Assembly (NCBI GenBank): GCA_001899685.1 | Contig: MKWG01000030.1 | Coordinates: 73,645 to 137,644, forward strand | Length of the DNA: 64,000 bases | From: Sphingobacteriales bacterium 44-15 | Lineage (GTDB): Bacteria; Bacteroidota; Bacteroidia; Chitinophagales; Chitinophagaceae | Reading direction: 5' to 3' | In this document: positions 1 through 8,863 of the stretch, piece by piece | How positions within the stretch are numbered: the first letter of the stretch is position 1 | Layout: every line of letters begins with the position of its first letter | Program-made: the position numbers and the translations under genes | Notes under the pieces: model-generated | Seen by the model: only the letters and a program-made list of their open reading frames with translations | Database searches by the model: none | What the model was told of the DNA's origin: nothing

Positions 1-89
1 CGACCGGAAAGTTGTGCATGAAGCGAAAAATTGAAATACGCCCCGGGTCTCATTATCAAATTAAAAATTTATCTCAACTTTGGACCCCG

Positions 90-1985
90 ATGATTCAAAT
101 TGCTAAACCCTTAACCGCCTTCTTGGCAACAGTACTGCTGCAATCACCCTTAAAGGCTGTTCCTTCCCTGCCTGCAATAGCAGATGATGACAATAATATC
201 GTCATTAAGAATAAAACAGAAAAATACGTATTTGTATATAGCGCTGATGAAAGCAGCGTACTGATTAACGAACAATCCAATACTATTTTTCGCTGTGATG
301 GTTTTCGTACAGAATTCCCCTTCGTTGAATTTTACGATGAGCAATCGTCTATCAACGACCTGTCGGTATTCATAGAAGGGAAAAAGGCAAAATATTTAAA
401 GCCTTCTTTCGATTATTACTCCGTTGATAATATTTTTTATTCCGATGCAAGGGTTTGTTATGTTAAAGTACCATTGGAAAAAAAAGGCGCAGAGACAGAA
501 GTACAGGTGAGTAAAACGATCAATGACCCCAGGTATTTTACCACAATATATTTTCCTGAAGCGCACAAGATCGAACACAAACAAATAGTAATAGATATTC
601 CCGCATGGATGCACGTTGATATAAAAGAAATGAATTTTGAAGGTTACAGCATAGAGAAGCAGGTAGAAAAGAAAGAGAACCTTACCACATATATATACAA
701 TATCCGGCAAATGGCTGCAAGAAAAAACGAACCCAACAGCCCCGGGCCATCCTACATTTATCCTCACCTTTTAATGCTTTGCCGTTCTGCTGAAACAAAG
801 GCAGGCAAGATCACTTATTTTAATACTGTTGCCGATCAATATGCATGGTACAGGCAACTGGTAAAACAAATTGGCAATGATCCCGTCAGCATAAAACAAA
901 AAGCTTCGGAGATCACGAACAATCTTAAAAATGATACCGCAAAAATCAAGGCCATTTATAAATATGTCCAGGACAATATAAGGTACATCGCTTTTGAAGA
1001 CGGGATGGCCGGGTTCAAGCCGGAAAAAGCGCAGGATGTGCTCAGTAAAAAATATGGAGATTGCAAGGGGATGGCTAATCTCACCAAGGAGCTGCTGCAG
1101 GGCGCCGGTTTCGACGCACGCTTATGCTGGATTGGCACCAATCACATAGCCTACGATTATTCAACACCCTCCCTTTCTGTAGATAACCACATGATATGTG
1201 CGGTCAAATATAAAGGGCGGTTCTATTTCCTGGATGCAACAGAAACTTATATTGGCTTTGATAAATATGCAGAACGGATCCAAGGCAGGCAGGTTTTAAT
1301 AGAGGATGGTGATAAATTTATCCTGGAAAAGATCCCTACGCTAACGCCATCTCAAAATATAAGCAGTGAAAAAAGGTTGTTAACTATAGATGGGAATGAT
1401 CTTGCAGGCCCGGTATTTTACAGGTTATCAGGAGAGAGCAAGGAATCTCTGCTATTTAAGATACATGGGCTCAAAAAAGATAAATTATCCACAGCGCTTC
1501 AGTCATACCTGTCAGACAATAACTCTAAATATACGATAACCCAGTTGCAGACCTCAGATCTTAATGACCGCAACAATGAACTAAACATTGACTATAAGCT
1601 TAATTATAAAGATGCCGTTTCAGGATTCGGAGATGAGCTGTATGTGGATATGGACTTCAGGAAAGAAATGGAAGACGCAGCGATCAACACGGATAAACGC
1701 ACACAGGATGTGGTATTTCCTTATAAGCAACATCTTATATCCGAAACTGAACTTACCATTCCCCCCGGGTATAAGGTTAATGAACTACCGGTAGGGTTAA
1801 ATATAGACAACCCGGAATATAGCTTCAGCATTAATTATAAAACTTCGGCTGAAAAACTGGTATACCGAAAAGAGATTATCATAAAACATACACTGTTGAA
1901 AAAAACTGATTTCAATAAATGGAACAGTAATATACAGCAGCTTAGAAAGTGTTATAACGAGCAGGTTACCCTGACAAAAAAATAA
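90..1985 (+). CDS. DUF3857/transglutaminase-like secreted protein
   Basis: Predicted exported protein of about 631 residues. The ATG at 90 is preferred because it opens with a hydrophobic stretch followed by small residues (signal-peptide like). The frame stays open upstream to ATG 18 and TTG 12, but bases 23-39 match an intergenic repeat also found at 14829, so the longer start is doubtful. The N-terminal half fits DUF3857. The middle holds a transglutaminase-like core with a complete Cys-His-Asp triad: YGDCKGM (about C325), DNHMIC (about H367) and FLDATE (about D382). The C-terminal third is the beta-rich domain usual in these Bacteroidota proteins. It is followed after 28 bp by a second DUF3857 gene, so the two are probably co-transcribed. 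The substrate is unknown for this family; a peptidase or cross-linking role in the envelope is inference. Confidence 0.85.
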   Translation: MIQIAKPLTAFLATVLLQSPLKAVPSLPAIADDDNNIVIKNKTEKYVFVYSADESSVLINEQSNTIFRCDGFRTEFPFVEFYDEQSSINDLSVFIEGKKAKYLKPSFDYYSVDNIFYSDARVCYVKVPLEKKGAETEVQVSKTINDPRYFTTIYFPEAHKIEHKQIVIDIPAWMHVDIKEMNFEGYSIEKQVEKKENLTTYIYNIRQMAARKNEPNSPGPSYIYPHLLMLCRSAETKAGKITYFNTVADQYAWYRQLVKQIGNDPVSIKQKASEITNNLKNDTAKIKAIYKYVQDNIRYIAFEDGMAGFKPEKAQDVLSKKYGDCKGMANLTKELLQGAGFDARLCWIGTNHIAYDYSTPSLSVDNHMICAVKYKGRFYFLDATETYIGFDKYAERIQGRQVLIEDGDKFILEKIPTLTPSQNISSEKRLLTIDGNDLAGPVFYRLSGESKESLLFKIHGLKKDKLSTALQSYLSDNNSKYTITQLQTSDLNDRNNELNIDYKLNYKDAVSGFGDELYVDMDFRKEMEDAAINTDKRTQDVVFPYKQHLISETELTIPPGYKVNELPVGLNIDNPEYSFSINYKTSAEKLVYRKEIIIKHTLLKKTDFNKWNSNIQQLRKCYNEQVTLTKK

Positions 1986-2013
1986 ACCTCTGTAATATTA
2001 ATTTTTTGAAACA

Positions 2014-4248
2014 ATGAACAAATACCTTATTACCCTGATCAGCGCTATCCTTGCAATGAGCAGTGTTGCCTTTTCGCAGGATGATGCAGCCTACAAAAAG
2101 AAAGTAGAAGAAGTGCGAAAAGAAATATGGAGTTGGGACATTCCTGCATTCAGTAAGCATACCATACCATCAAAGTATGACAATGAGCCCGGCGTGATAC
2201 TGGCAAGGCACCAGGAGATCAAAGCATTAAGCAAAAGCAAGTTTAAATTCCTCGTTATTACTGCTGTTAAATACAAGGAAACATATTTCACAAATACCTT
2301 TAGAGAGCAGGTGAAAATAAATGACAAGGCAACCCTGGATGAATATTCCGAGATCAGTTATCAGAAGTATAAAAGGCTGGCTAAGTTTTTCTCTGCCAAA
2401 CAACCCGGGAGGGTCACTATACTTGGCGTCCGGATCATTAAACCCGACGGCAGCATCCAGGAAGTAAATACAGACGAGGAAGTAGTGATCAAAAAGGATA
2501 AAGATGAACAGCGAAGCAAAATAGCTATATCAGGACTGGAAGTAGGTGATATAATTGATTACTTTTTTTACCAGCAGGAGGAAGAAGATGTGAACTATAG
2601 AACTGAACCTTATTCTTTTATATTCGGCGACGACAAGCCCATCCTTTTTTCTTCCATCCATTGTGAAATAAGCACTACATGTGCCGTAGAGTACAGGGCA
2701 ATGAACGGAGCCCCGGAATTTAAAGTCAAAAAGGATGCTGACGGCAGCAATATCTTAGACGCACAAATGGAAGACATTGCCAAAGCTCCTGTTGATCTGT
2801 GGATGTCTCCTTTCCGGCAGCTTCCTATTTTACGCATGAATATCCGCATTGGCGGCCCGAGAAGAATAAAGAGAACCGCGGGTGAAGTATACCGCAACCA
2901 GCCTTATCAGCAGATCATTGAGGATGTTAAGGTAGATATGAAAGAAGACTTTACTTATACTAACATGGGGCTGGTAGCCGAAGGGATATCAGCAGAGATC
3001 AGGGCTATGATCAAACGCATGAGAAAAGTGGATGAGCTTCCCCGCGACAGCTTTCCTTATTATATCTATTATGCTTTCAGGTATTTAATATTTTATAAAG
3101 TAAGTCCTTCGGATAAAATATCCGTAGGCGTGGAAAGGAATTTGCAGGTGGCCAACCAAAAGAAATTCTTACTGCTGCTTAGCCTTACACTTGACAAATT
3201 AGGCATCGAAAACGAAATCATCCTCGCTACTTCGATATATGGTCCGGATGCAAAGCAGGTAATGCTTGTAGATGACTTTGACTATATACTTAAAACCACC
3301 GAAGGCACTCCAATATATATGTGCGCCGAAGGGCCTTTCACCAACTGCAATTATATCCCCGGGGACCTCGAAGGGCAAGAGGATCCCACACTCCCATTAA
3401 AAGGCTTTAATAAAACATTTTTAAGGCTTGACGACGGAGCTATGGAAAATATTCCAAGATCTCCGGCGAAAAAGAATATGCAGGTTGAAACCCTGAAAAT
3501 ATCGCTGGCGGAAAATATGGAACACCTGAAAATTGGCCGGCAAACCATATTAAAAGGTCAGATGCGGCAAAATGAACAAAAAAGACTGCTCCTGTTTGAG
3601 GAGTATTATGAGGAAGAAAGGAAGGCTCTGGCTATTAAGGAATCTTTTATGGAAGAATTTGCCGACAGCAAAAAAAACAGGTCACTTACAGATGAATATA
3701 CAGCCGCTTTTGCCAAAGCCAGGAAAGAGCAGAAAGAACAATTTACCAATGAGATCACAGAACAATTTGAACAGGCGCCAAAAGATGTTACTCTTTCACG
3801 TATTGATAATATGGGACTGCGCCATACAAAGCCAGACTTTATATACACCACTCAGTTCACGATGGACGGCTGGATAAAGAGAGGCGGTAACAATTATATC
3901 ATTGACATAGGAAAACTTATTGGCGGACAATTACAGCTCAAACCAACACAATCAGAAAGGAATGTAGATATATATATGCCTTTTGCCAGAACGCTTGAGT
4001 ATAACATATTGCTTGAAATTCCACAAGGTTATAAAGCGAAAGGCGTTGATAAGCTTGCAATGAACGTAAATAACCCAAGCGGTATGTTTATCGCAAAGGC
4101 AAAAATTGAAGGAAATAATATTTACCTGAAAATAACAAAAGTGTATTCAAATGCCCTGGAAAAGGCAACGCAGTGGACACAGCTTACCGATATCATTAAT
4201 GCAGCTACAGATTTTCAGTCGAAAAAAATATTGCTGAGAAAACAGTAA
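2014..4248 (+). CDS. DUF3857 protein with degenerate transglutaminase core
   Basis: 744 residues with a clear signal peptide (MNKYLITLISAILAMSSVAFSQ region, cleavage expected after AFS). Residues about 60-230 fit DUF3857. The part that should be the transglutaminase core (about 375-450) aligns in order with the upstream paralogue but has lost the catalytic residues: YGDCKGM corresponds to ANQKKF, the DNH histidine to DDF, and the FLDATE aspartate to MCAEG. A charged, probably coiled segment lies at about 500-590. The gene ends 3 bp before the end of the convergent polA. Seen: paired paralogues, one with the triad and one without. Inferred: a non-catalytic partner or binding protein acting with the first gene. 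Confidence 0.85.
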   Translation: MNKYLITLISAILAMSSVAFSQDDAAYKKKVEEVRKEIWSWDIPAFSKHTIPSKYDNEPGVILARHQEIKALSKSKFKFLVITAVKYKETYFTNTFREQVKINDKATLDEYSEISYQKYKRLAKFFSAKQPGRVTILGVRIIKPDGSIQEVNTDEEVVIKKDKDEQRSKIAISGLEVGDIIDYFFYQQEEEDVNYRTEPYSFIFGDDKPILFSSIHCEISTTCAVEYRAMNGAPEFKVKKDADGSNILDAQMEDIAKAPVDLWMSPFRQLPILRMNIRIGGPRRIKRTAGEVYRNQPYQQIIEDVKVDMKEDFTYTNMGLVAEGISAEIRAMIKRMRKVDELPRDSFPYYIYYAFRYLIFYKVSPSDKISVGVERNLQVANQKKFLLLLSLTLDKLGIENEIILATSIYGPDAKQVMLVDDFDYILKTTEGTPIYMCAEGPFTNCNYIPGDLEGQEDPTLPLKGFNKTFLRLDDGAMENIPRSPAKKNMQVETLKISLAENMEHLKIGRQTILKGQMRQNEQKRLLLFEEYYEEERKALAIKESFMEEFADSKKNRSLTDEYTAAFAKARKEQKEQFTNEITEQFEQAPKDVTLSRIDNMGLRHTKPDFIYTTQFTMDGWIKRGGNNYIIDIGKLIGGQLQLKPTQSERNVDIYMPFARTLEYNILLEIPQGYKAKGVDKLAMNVNNPSGMFIAKAKIEGNNIYLKITKVYSNALEKATQWTQLTDIINAATDFQSKKILLRKQ

Positions 4249-4251
4249 GGC

Positions 4252-7095
4252 TCAATGCGCTTCCAGCCAGTTCTCGCCCTCTCCTACTTCGGCAACCACC
4301 GGCACGCCATTGGGTAAGGACATCGCGGTCTGCATGCATTCAATGATCAATGCCTTAAGATCAGAGGATTCTTCCTTAACGGCATCAAAGATCAATTCAT
4401 CATGCACCTGCAGTACCATTTTGCTTCTCATATTTTTTCTCTGCATGGCAGCATGTATTTTCTGCATGGCCAGCTTTATCATATCTGCCGCAGTACCCTG
4501 TATCGGGGAGTTGATGGCGTTGCGCTCCGCATACCCGCGCACTGTAAAATTGGATGAATTGATATCGCGGAGCCAGCGCTTTCGTCCCATCAGCGTTTGC
4601 ACATAACCATGCTCACGGGCGAAATTGATAGTGGTATCCATATATTTATTGATCGCCGCAAATTCTTTTTTATAATTATCAATGATCTCTTTGGCTTCCG
4701 TCCGGGTGATACCAAGATTATCCGCAAGCCCAAAAGCGCCCTGCCCGTAGATAATACCGAAGTTTACACTTTTGGCCTTATACCGTTGTTCTTTGGTTAC
4801 TGCTATTTCGTCTATATTATACACTTTAGCCGCGGTTGCTGCATGAATATCTTTATTGCTTCTGAACGCCTCACACATGGCAGGGTCGCCACTGATGGCA
4901 GCTACAATACGCAGCTCTATCTGCGAATAGTCAGCAGATAATAGTACATAACCGGCATCGCGGGGGATAAAGGCTTTCCTGATCTCTCTTCCCCGGGCGG
5001 AACGTACCGGTATATTCTGAAGATTAGGGTTATTGCTGGCCAGCCTTCCCGTTACCGCCACAGCCTGGGCATAGGTAGTATGTACCCTTCCCGTTTTTTT
5101 ATTTACCATCAACGGCAGCGCATCAACGTAAGTAGATTTCAGCTTGGTTAGCTCGCGGTAAGCAAGAATGTCTTCCACGATCTTATTCTGATGGGATAAT
5201 TTGAGCAATACATCTTCACCGGTAGCGTATTGCCCCGACTTGGTTTTTTTTGCTTTAGGATCCAGTTGCAGCTTTTCAAAAAGTACTTCTCCCAACTGTT
5301 TGGGAGAGGACAGGTTGAAGCGCACGCCTGCCTGCTTATATACACTTTCTTCCGCAAGCTTTGCTTCATTTTCAAGCGTTTTAGAATATTCATTCAAAAA
5401 TGCAGCATCTATTCTGACCCCTTCATACTCCATATCTGCCAACACCTTCACCAGGGGATTTTCTACTTCGTAAAACACCTTCTCTACGTCCTTCGCTTTC
5501 AGCTCAGGCAAAAGCGCCTGCTGCAGTTGCAGTGTAATATCTGCATCTTCGGCGGCATAGTCAGTTATCTTTTCCAGTTCCACATCCCGCATGTTTCCCT
5601 GCTGCTTTCCTTTTTTCCCGATCAGCTCTTCTATATGCACAGGCTCGTATCCCAGGTACTGCATGCTCAGCATATCCATTCCCCTTTTGCCGTCCGGCTC
5701 TATCACATAATGCGCCAGCATGGTATCAAACCATTTGCCTGCAATTTCTACCCCATACCATTTCAATACGAGCATGTCAAATTTTACATTCTGACCGATC
5801 CATATAATATCGGGATTGCTGAAAACGGGGATAAACTTTTTGAGTATATCGAGTGTTTTGTTCCTCTCCGGCGGGCATGGTACATAGTAAGCTTCGCCGA
5901 CCTGCCAGGAGAAGCTCATCCCTACAAGCTCGCTGTTATTCGCATCAAGGCCGGTGGTTTCCGTATCAAAGCAGATTTCTTTCCGGGCTGCCAGTTTCTC
6001 AACAAGGTTGATCAGGTCTTTTTCCTCAACGGCGGCTTTATAGTCGTGGGGAGTATTATGAATTGTCTTTAGCGCCGGTGATAAAATGTCCGGCTGGGTT
6101 ACCGCCGCAGTTTCCTTTTTCTGTTCTTTTGAAGCATCCGCAACCGGTGTATCGCCAAAAAGATCAGTCTGCACTACGGTAGCCGACGATTTTTCAGCAG
6201 CCGCCCGCGAAGCCACTACGATCGTTTCTCCCAGCAGCCGCTGTGCTATGGTCCTGAATTCCAGCCCGGTAAATACTTCTTTCAGCAATTCCTTATTCCA
6301 GTCTTTCAGCCTGAAGTCTTCTTCATGAAATTCAACCGGTACCGTAGTGATAATGGTAGCAAGCCTTTTGCTCAGTATAGCATCATCTTTTCCTTTCCTG
6401 ATCTTCTCGCCCAGCGCACCTTTTATATTATCCGCATCTTCAAGAACCTTCTCAAGGGTATCATACTGTGCAAGCAGTTTCGCCGCAGTTTTTTCTCCAA
6501 TGCCGGCAATACCGGGAATATTATCAACAGCATCACCCATTAGTCCCAAAACATCTATTACCTGATCCACACTTTTAATATTCCATTTGGCGCATACTTC
6601 TTCAGGCCCCATTATCTCCACATCACCACCCTGATAGCCCGGCTTGTAGATCTTTATTTTATCGGTTACCAGCTGGCCATAATCTTTATCGGGCGTAACC
6701 ATATATACATCGTAGCCTGCTTCCGCCGCTTTTTTGCTCAATGTGCCTATCACATCATCGGCCTCGTATCCGTCAGATTCTATCACGGGGATATTAAACC
6801 CCTGTATGATCCTTTTTATATCGGGAATAGCACTGATCAGGTCTTCCGGCGCTTCCTGGCGATTGGCTTTGTAATCAGCAAAATCCGTATGTCTTTCCGT
6901 AGGGGCAAGCGTATCAAAGCACACTGCCATATGCGATGGCTTTTGGTTGTTGATAAGCTCTACCAGTGTATTGGTAAACCCAAACTGTGCATTGGTATTA
7001 TACCCTTTGGAAGTAATACGCGGATTGCGAATAAGGGCATAATAAGCGCGAAAAATAAGCGCCATAGCATCCAGCAAAAAAAGCCTTTTATCCAT
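4252..7095 (-). CDS. polA: DNA polymerase I
   Basis: 947 residues, the usual length for Bacteroidota PolA. Three domains appear in order: an N-terminal 5'-3' exonuclease (about 1-290, with DGYEADDVIG and GDAVDNIPGI helix-hairpin-helix context), a 3'-5' proofreading domain (about 360-550) with FDTETTG, GQNVKFD and YAAEDAD, so its acidic metal ligands look intact, and a polymerase domain with DYSQIELR (motif A), the O-helix region around RYKAKSVNFGIIYG, and VHDELIF (motif C). It fills Okazaki gaps and repair patches, consistent with excision-repair gene uvrB nearby. The start ATG at 7095 gives the standard MDKRLFLLDAMAL opening. It converges on the DUF3857 gene with no room for a separate terminator. 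Confidence 0.97.
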   Translation of the reverse strand: MDKRLFLLDAMALIFRAYYALIRNPRITSKGYNTNAQFGFTNTLVELINNQKPSHMAVCFDTLAPTERHTDFADYKANRQEAPEDLISAIPDIKRIIQGFNIPVIESDGYEADDVIGTLSKKAAEAGYDVYMVTPDKDYGQLVTDKIKIYKPGYQGGDVEIMGPEEVCAKWNIKSVDQVIDVLGLMGDAVDNIPGIAGIGEKTAAKLLAQYDTLEKVLEDADNIKGALGEKIRKGKDDAILSKRLATIITTVPVEFHEEDFRLKDWNKELLKEVFTGLEFRTIAQRLLGETIVVASRAAAEKSSATVVQTDLFGDTPVADASKEQKKETAAVTQPDILSPALKTIHNTPHDYKAAVEEKDLINLVEKLAARKEICFDTETTGLDANNSELVGMSFSWQVGEAYYVPCPPERNKTLDILKKFIPVFSNPDIIWIGQNVKFDMLVLKWYGVEIAGKWFDTMLAHYVIEPDGKRGMDMLSMQYLGYEPVHIEELIGKKGKQQGNMRDVELEKITDYAAEDADITLQLQQALLPELKAKDVEKVFYEVENPLVKVLADMEYEGVRIDAAFLNEYSKTLENEAKLAEESVYKQAGVRFNLSSPKQLGEVLFEKLQLDPKAKKTKSGQYATGEDVLLKLSHQNKIVEDILAYRELTKLKSTYVDALPLMVNKKTGRVHTTYAQAVAVTGRLASNNPNLQNIPVRSARGREIRKAFIPRDAGYVLLSADYSQIELRIVAAISGDPAMCEAFRSNKDIHAATAAKVYNIDEIAVTKEQRYKAKSVNFGIIYGQGAFGLADNLGITRTEAKEIIDNYKKEFAAINKYMDTTINFAREHGYVQTLMGRKRWLRDINSSNFTVRGYAERNAINSPIQGTAADMIKLAMQKIHAAMQRKNMRSKMVLQVHDELIFDAVKEESSDLKALIIECMQTAMSLPNGVPVVAEVGEGENWLEAH

Positions 7096-7254
7096 AGCTG
7101 CTAAGGTAGGTATTTGGATGGGAAAATAAAGGGGCGAAGCGTATCAGCATGTTTCACGCAACGAACGCAAGAGGACGGTGATCACTGCACCGCCGCGGAC
7201 GCCGCGAGAAATACAGCGAAGGCAGTTTCACTGCAAAAACCACTGCCTCGTCGT

Positions 7255-7983
7255 TCAAAACCGGGAGCCTATAAAATGCGGTAGCATCTTTCGCCAGGTA
7301 GGCCAGTCATGTGGAATATCTTGTCCCCATATATCCAGCTCATGCCAGATACCCTTATTCCATAACACTTCTGAAAACCTTCTGTTAGCCTGTGGATCTT
7401 CATAAGCGCCGCTGCCGGTGGCAATAATTATTTTGCCGTTGCGGATACGGCTTAAATACCAGTCGTCCGTAAGATTGGGAATATAGTGTATAGGCGAATT
7501 ATAATATACCTGCTCATCATAATATCCCCTGGTATATTCCGTGAGGTCATATACACCGCTCATGGCAATAGTGCCGTTAAAAAGATCAGGACGCTTTAAA
7601 AATAAATTCATGGAGTGCAGCGCACCGAATGAAGCGCCGCTGACAATAACAGGCGTTTCCCAGGAAGTATTATTCTTTATAAAAGGAATGACTTCATTAA
7701 ATACATATTCATTGAACTGGTTGTGACGGATTGCTTTGTGTGCTCCTTCCATGCTATAGTTCATCCAGCTTTCCGTGTTGATGCTGTTGATGGAAAATAC
7801 TTTTATTTTCCCATTATTAATAAATTGTGCAATGGCATCTATTAACTGAAAACGTTCATACTCCAGGTAATCTGCAGCAGCGGTAGGCACCAGCAGGAGC
7901 GCAAAACCATAGTGCCCGTAAGTGGCTATCGGCATTTCCTTTCCCAAAGCCGGGCTGTGCCATGAAGTGAGTTGTCTTTGCAT
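7255..7983 (-). CDS. alpha/beta-hydrolase, esterase-D-like
   Basis: 242 residues without signal peptide. The sequence has the plan of the esterase D / putative esterase family: an N-terminal beta sheet, a nucleophile elbow GASFGA (consensus GxSxG, the Ser being the expected nucleophile at about residue 118), a likely acidic residue after IIIATGSGAYED, and a C-terminal histidine in DIPHDWPTW followed by a helix ending the protein. Family knowledge suggests hydrolysis of small carboxylic esters or thioesters. It lies 108 bp downstream of the ParA-like gene on the same strand and may be read through from uvrB. The true substrate is not deducible; the fold assignment is firm. Confidence 0.8.
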   Translation of the reverse strand: MQRQLTSWHSPALGKEMPIATYGHYGFALLLVPTAAADYLEYERFQLIDAIAQFINNGKIKVFSINSINTESWMNYSMEGAHKAIRHNQFNEYVFNEVIPFIKNNTSWETPVIVSGASFGALHSMNLFLKRPDLFNGTIAMSGVYDLTEYTRGYYDEQVYYNSPIHYIPNLTDDWYLSRIRNGKIIIATGSGAYEDPQANRRFSEVLWNKGIWHELDIWGQDIPHDWPTWRKMLPHFIGSRF

Positions 7984-8091
7984 GCTGCAGATGTTTATAA
8001 TAATTTTATTTCACGCTAATATTCACGCAAAGGGACAAAGTAAGCAAGGTCGCAAAGCTATATTTCCGCATTGCTCCTCATTTTCAAATTG
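7984..8091. repeat. degenerate CGCAAAG-type intergenic repeat
   Basis: The gap between the esterase and ParA genes carries the degenerate series TTCACGCAAAGGGACAAAG ... GGTCGCAAAGC (about 8021-8059). The same word family occurs near 14545-14705, 22810-22860 and 25905-25935. No gene is visible here. Confidence 0.5.
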
Positions 8092-8835
8092 TCACTCCAG
8101 CACGCCTTCTTTTATCTCCTCCCACAGATCCCTGTAGCACTGGGCGGCATAACCCGACCTGGCAAACGATTCCAGCGGAGCTTTATGAATGCCCATTTTC
8201 TCCACATCCGAAAGATAGGGTATATAATTCTGGAAAAATCTTTTGTCTTTATATAATGTTTCCATGATCTCATTATGCATATTCTTCCTCAGATCAGCCA
8301 TGGTAAAAAAGCACATCATCTTAGACAGATCAAGATCTTTTTCCTTAAAATAATCTTTCACCATATGGTAGGTGCGTATAGACAGGGTTGTGGGTATAAC
8401 GGGCATCAATACAATATCAGCAGCGTTAAAAATATTTTCCGCCAGCGCCGAAACACCGGGAGGGCAATCCAGGAAAACAAAATCATAGCTTTTCTGCAGC
8501 GGCTGAAGAATAGTTTTAAGCCTTTTTTTAGAAGCCTTCATTTCTTCCATCATGATATCAAAGCTCCTGGCAGAAACGTCGGCAGGCACAATATCAAGGT
8601 TTTCATAATCGGTTTCCATAATAGCGTCTTCAAGGTCCCCGCCCTTTTCAACCAGTTGCTTTATACTGACTTTTTGTTTGGGCTTTGCCTGGTAATAAAA
8701 GCTTGCTGATCCCTGGGGATCAATATCCCATAACAATGTTTTATAACCATCCCGGGCAGCCAGGTAGGCAAAATTTACACAGGAGGCCGTTTTACCAACA
8801 CCTCCTTTTAAATTGTATAGCGCGATCGTAACCAT
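8092..8835 (-). CDS. ParA/Soj-family ATPase (orphan)
   Basis: 247 residues with the deviant Walker A motif KGGVGKT at about residues 10-16, DIDPQGSAS (A') at about 40, and FLDCPPG (Walker B) at about 122, all typical of ParA/MinD-type ATPases that dimerise on ATP and bind DNA or membrane nonspecifically. No ParB and no parS-like palindrome is seen beside it. The start lies 28 bp after the uvrB stop on the same strand, so it is probably the second gene of a uvrB transcript. A chromosomal or cargo-positioning role is possible. The ATPase family is certain; the cargo is not. Confidence 0.88.
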   Translation of the reverse strand: MVTIALYNLKGGVGKTASCVNFAYLAARDGYKTLLWDIDPQGSASFYYQAKPKQKVSIKQLVEKGGDLEDAIMETDYENLDIVPADVSARSFDIMMEEMKASKKRLKTILQPLQKSYDFVFLDCPPGVSALAENIFNAADIVLMPVIPTTLSIRTYHMVKDYFKEKDLDLSKMMCFFTMADLRKNMHNEIMETLYKDKRFFQNYIPYLSDVEKMGIHKAPLESFARSGYAAQCYRDLWEEIKEGVLE

Positions 8836-8863
8836 ACAATGAATATATAATTTTTTTGCTATT

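Noticed and set aside
5230-6072. 280-codon plus-strand frame opposite polA
   Set aside because: Antisense of the conserved polA coding region; no motif or start context.
7096-7254. Functional element between polA and the esterase gene
   Set aside because: Some GC-rich words (CACCGCCGCGGACGCCGCG) occur, but no convincing hairpin, promoter or ORF was found.
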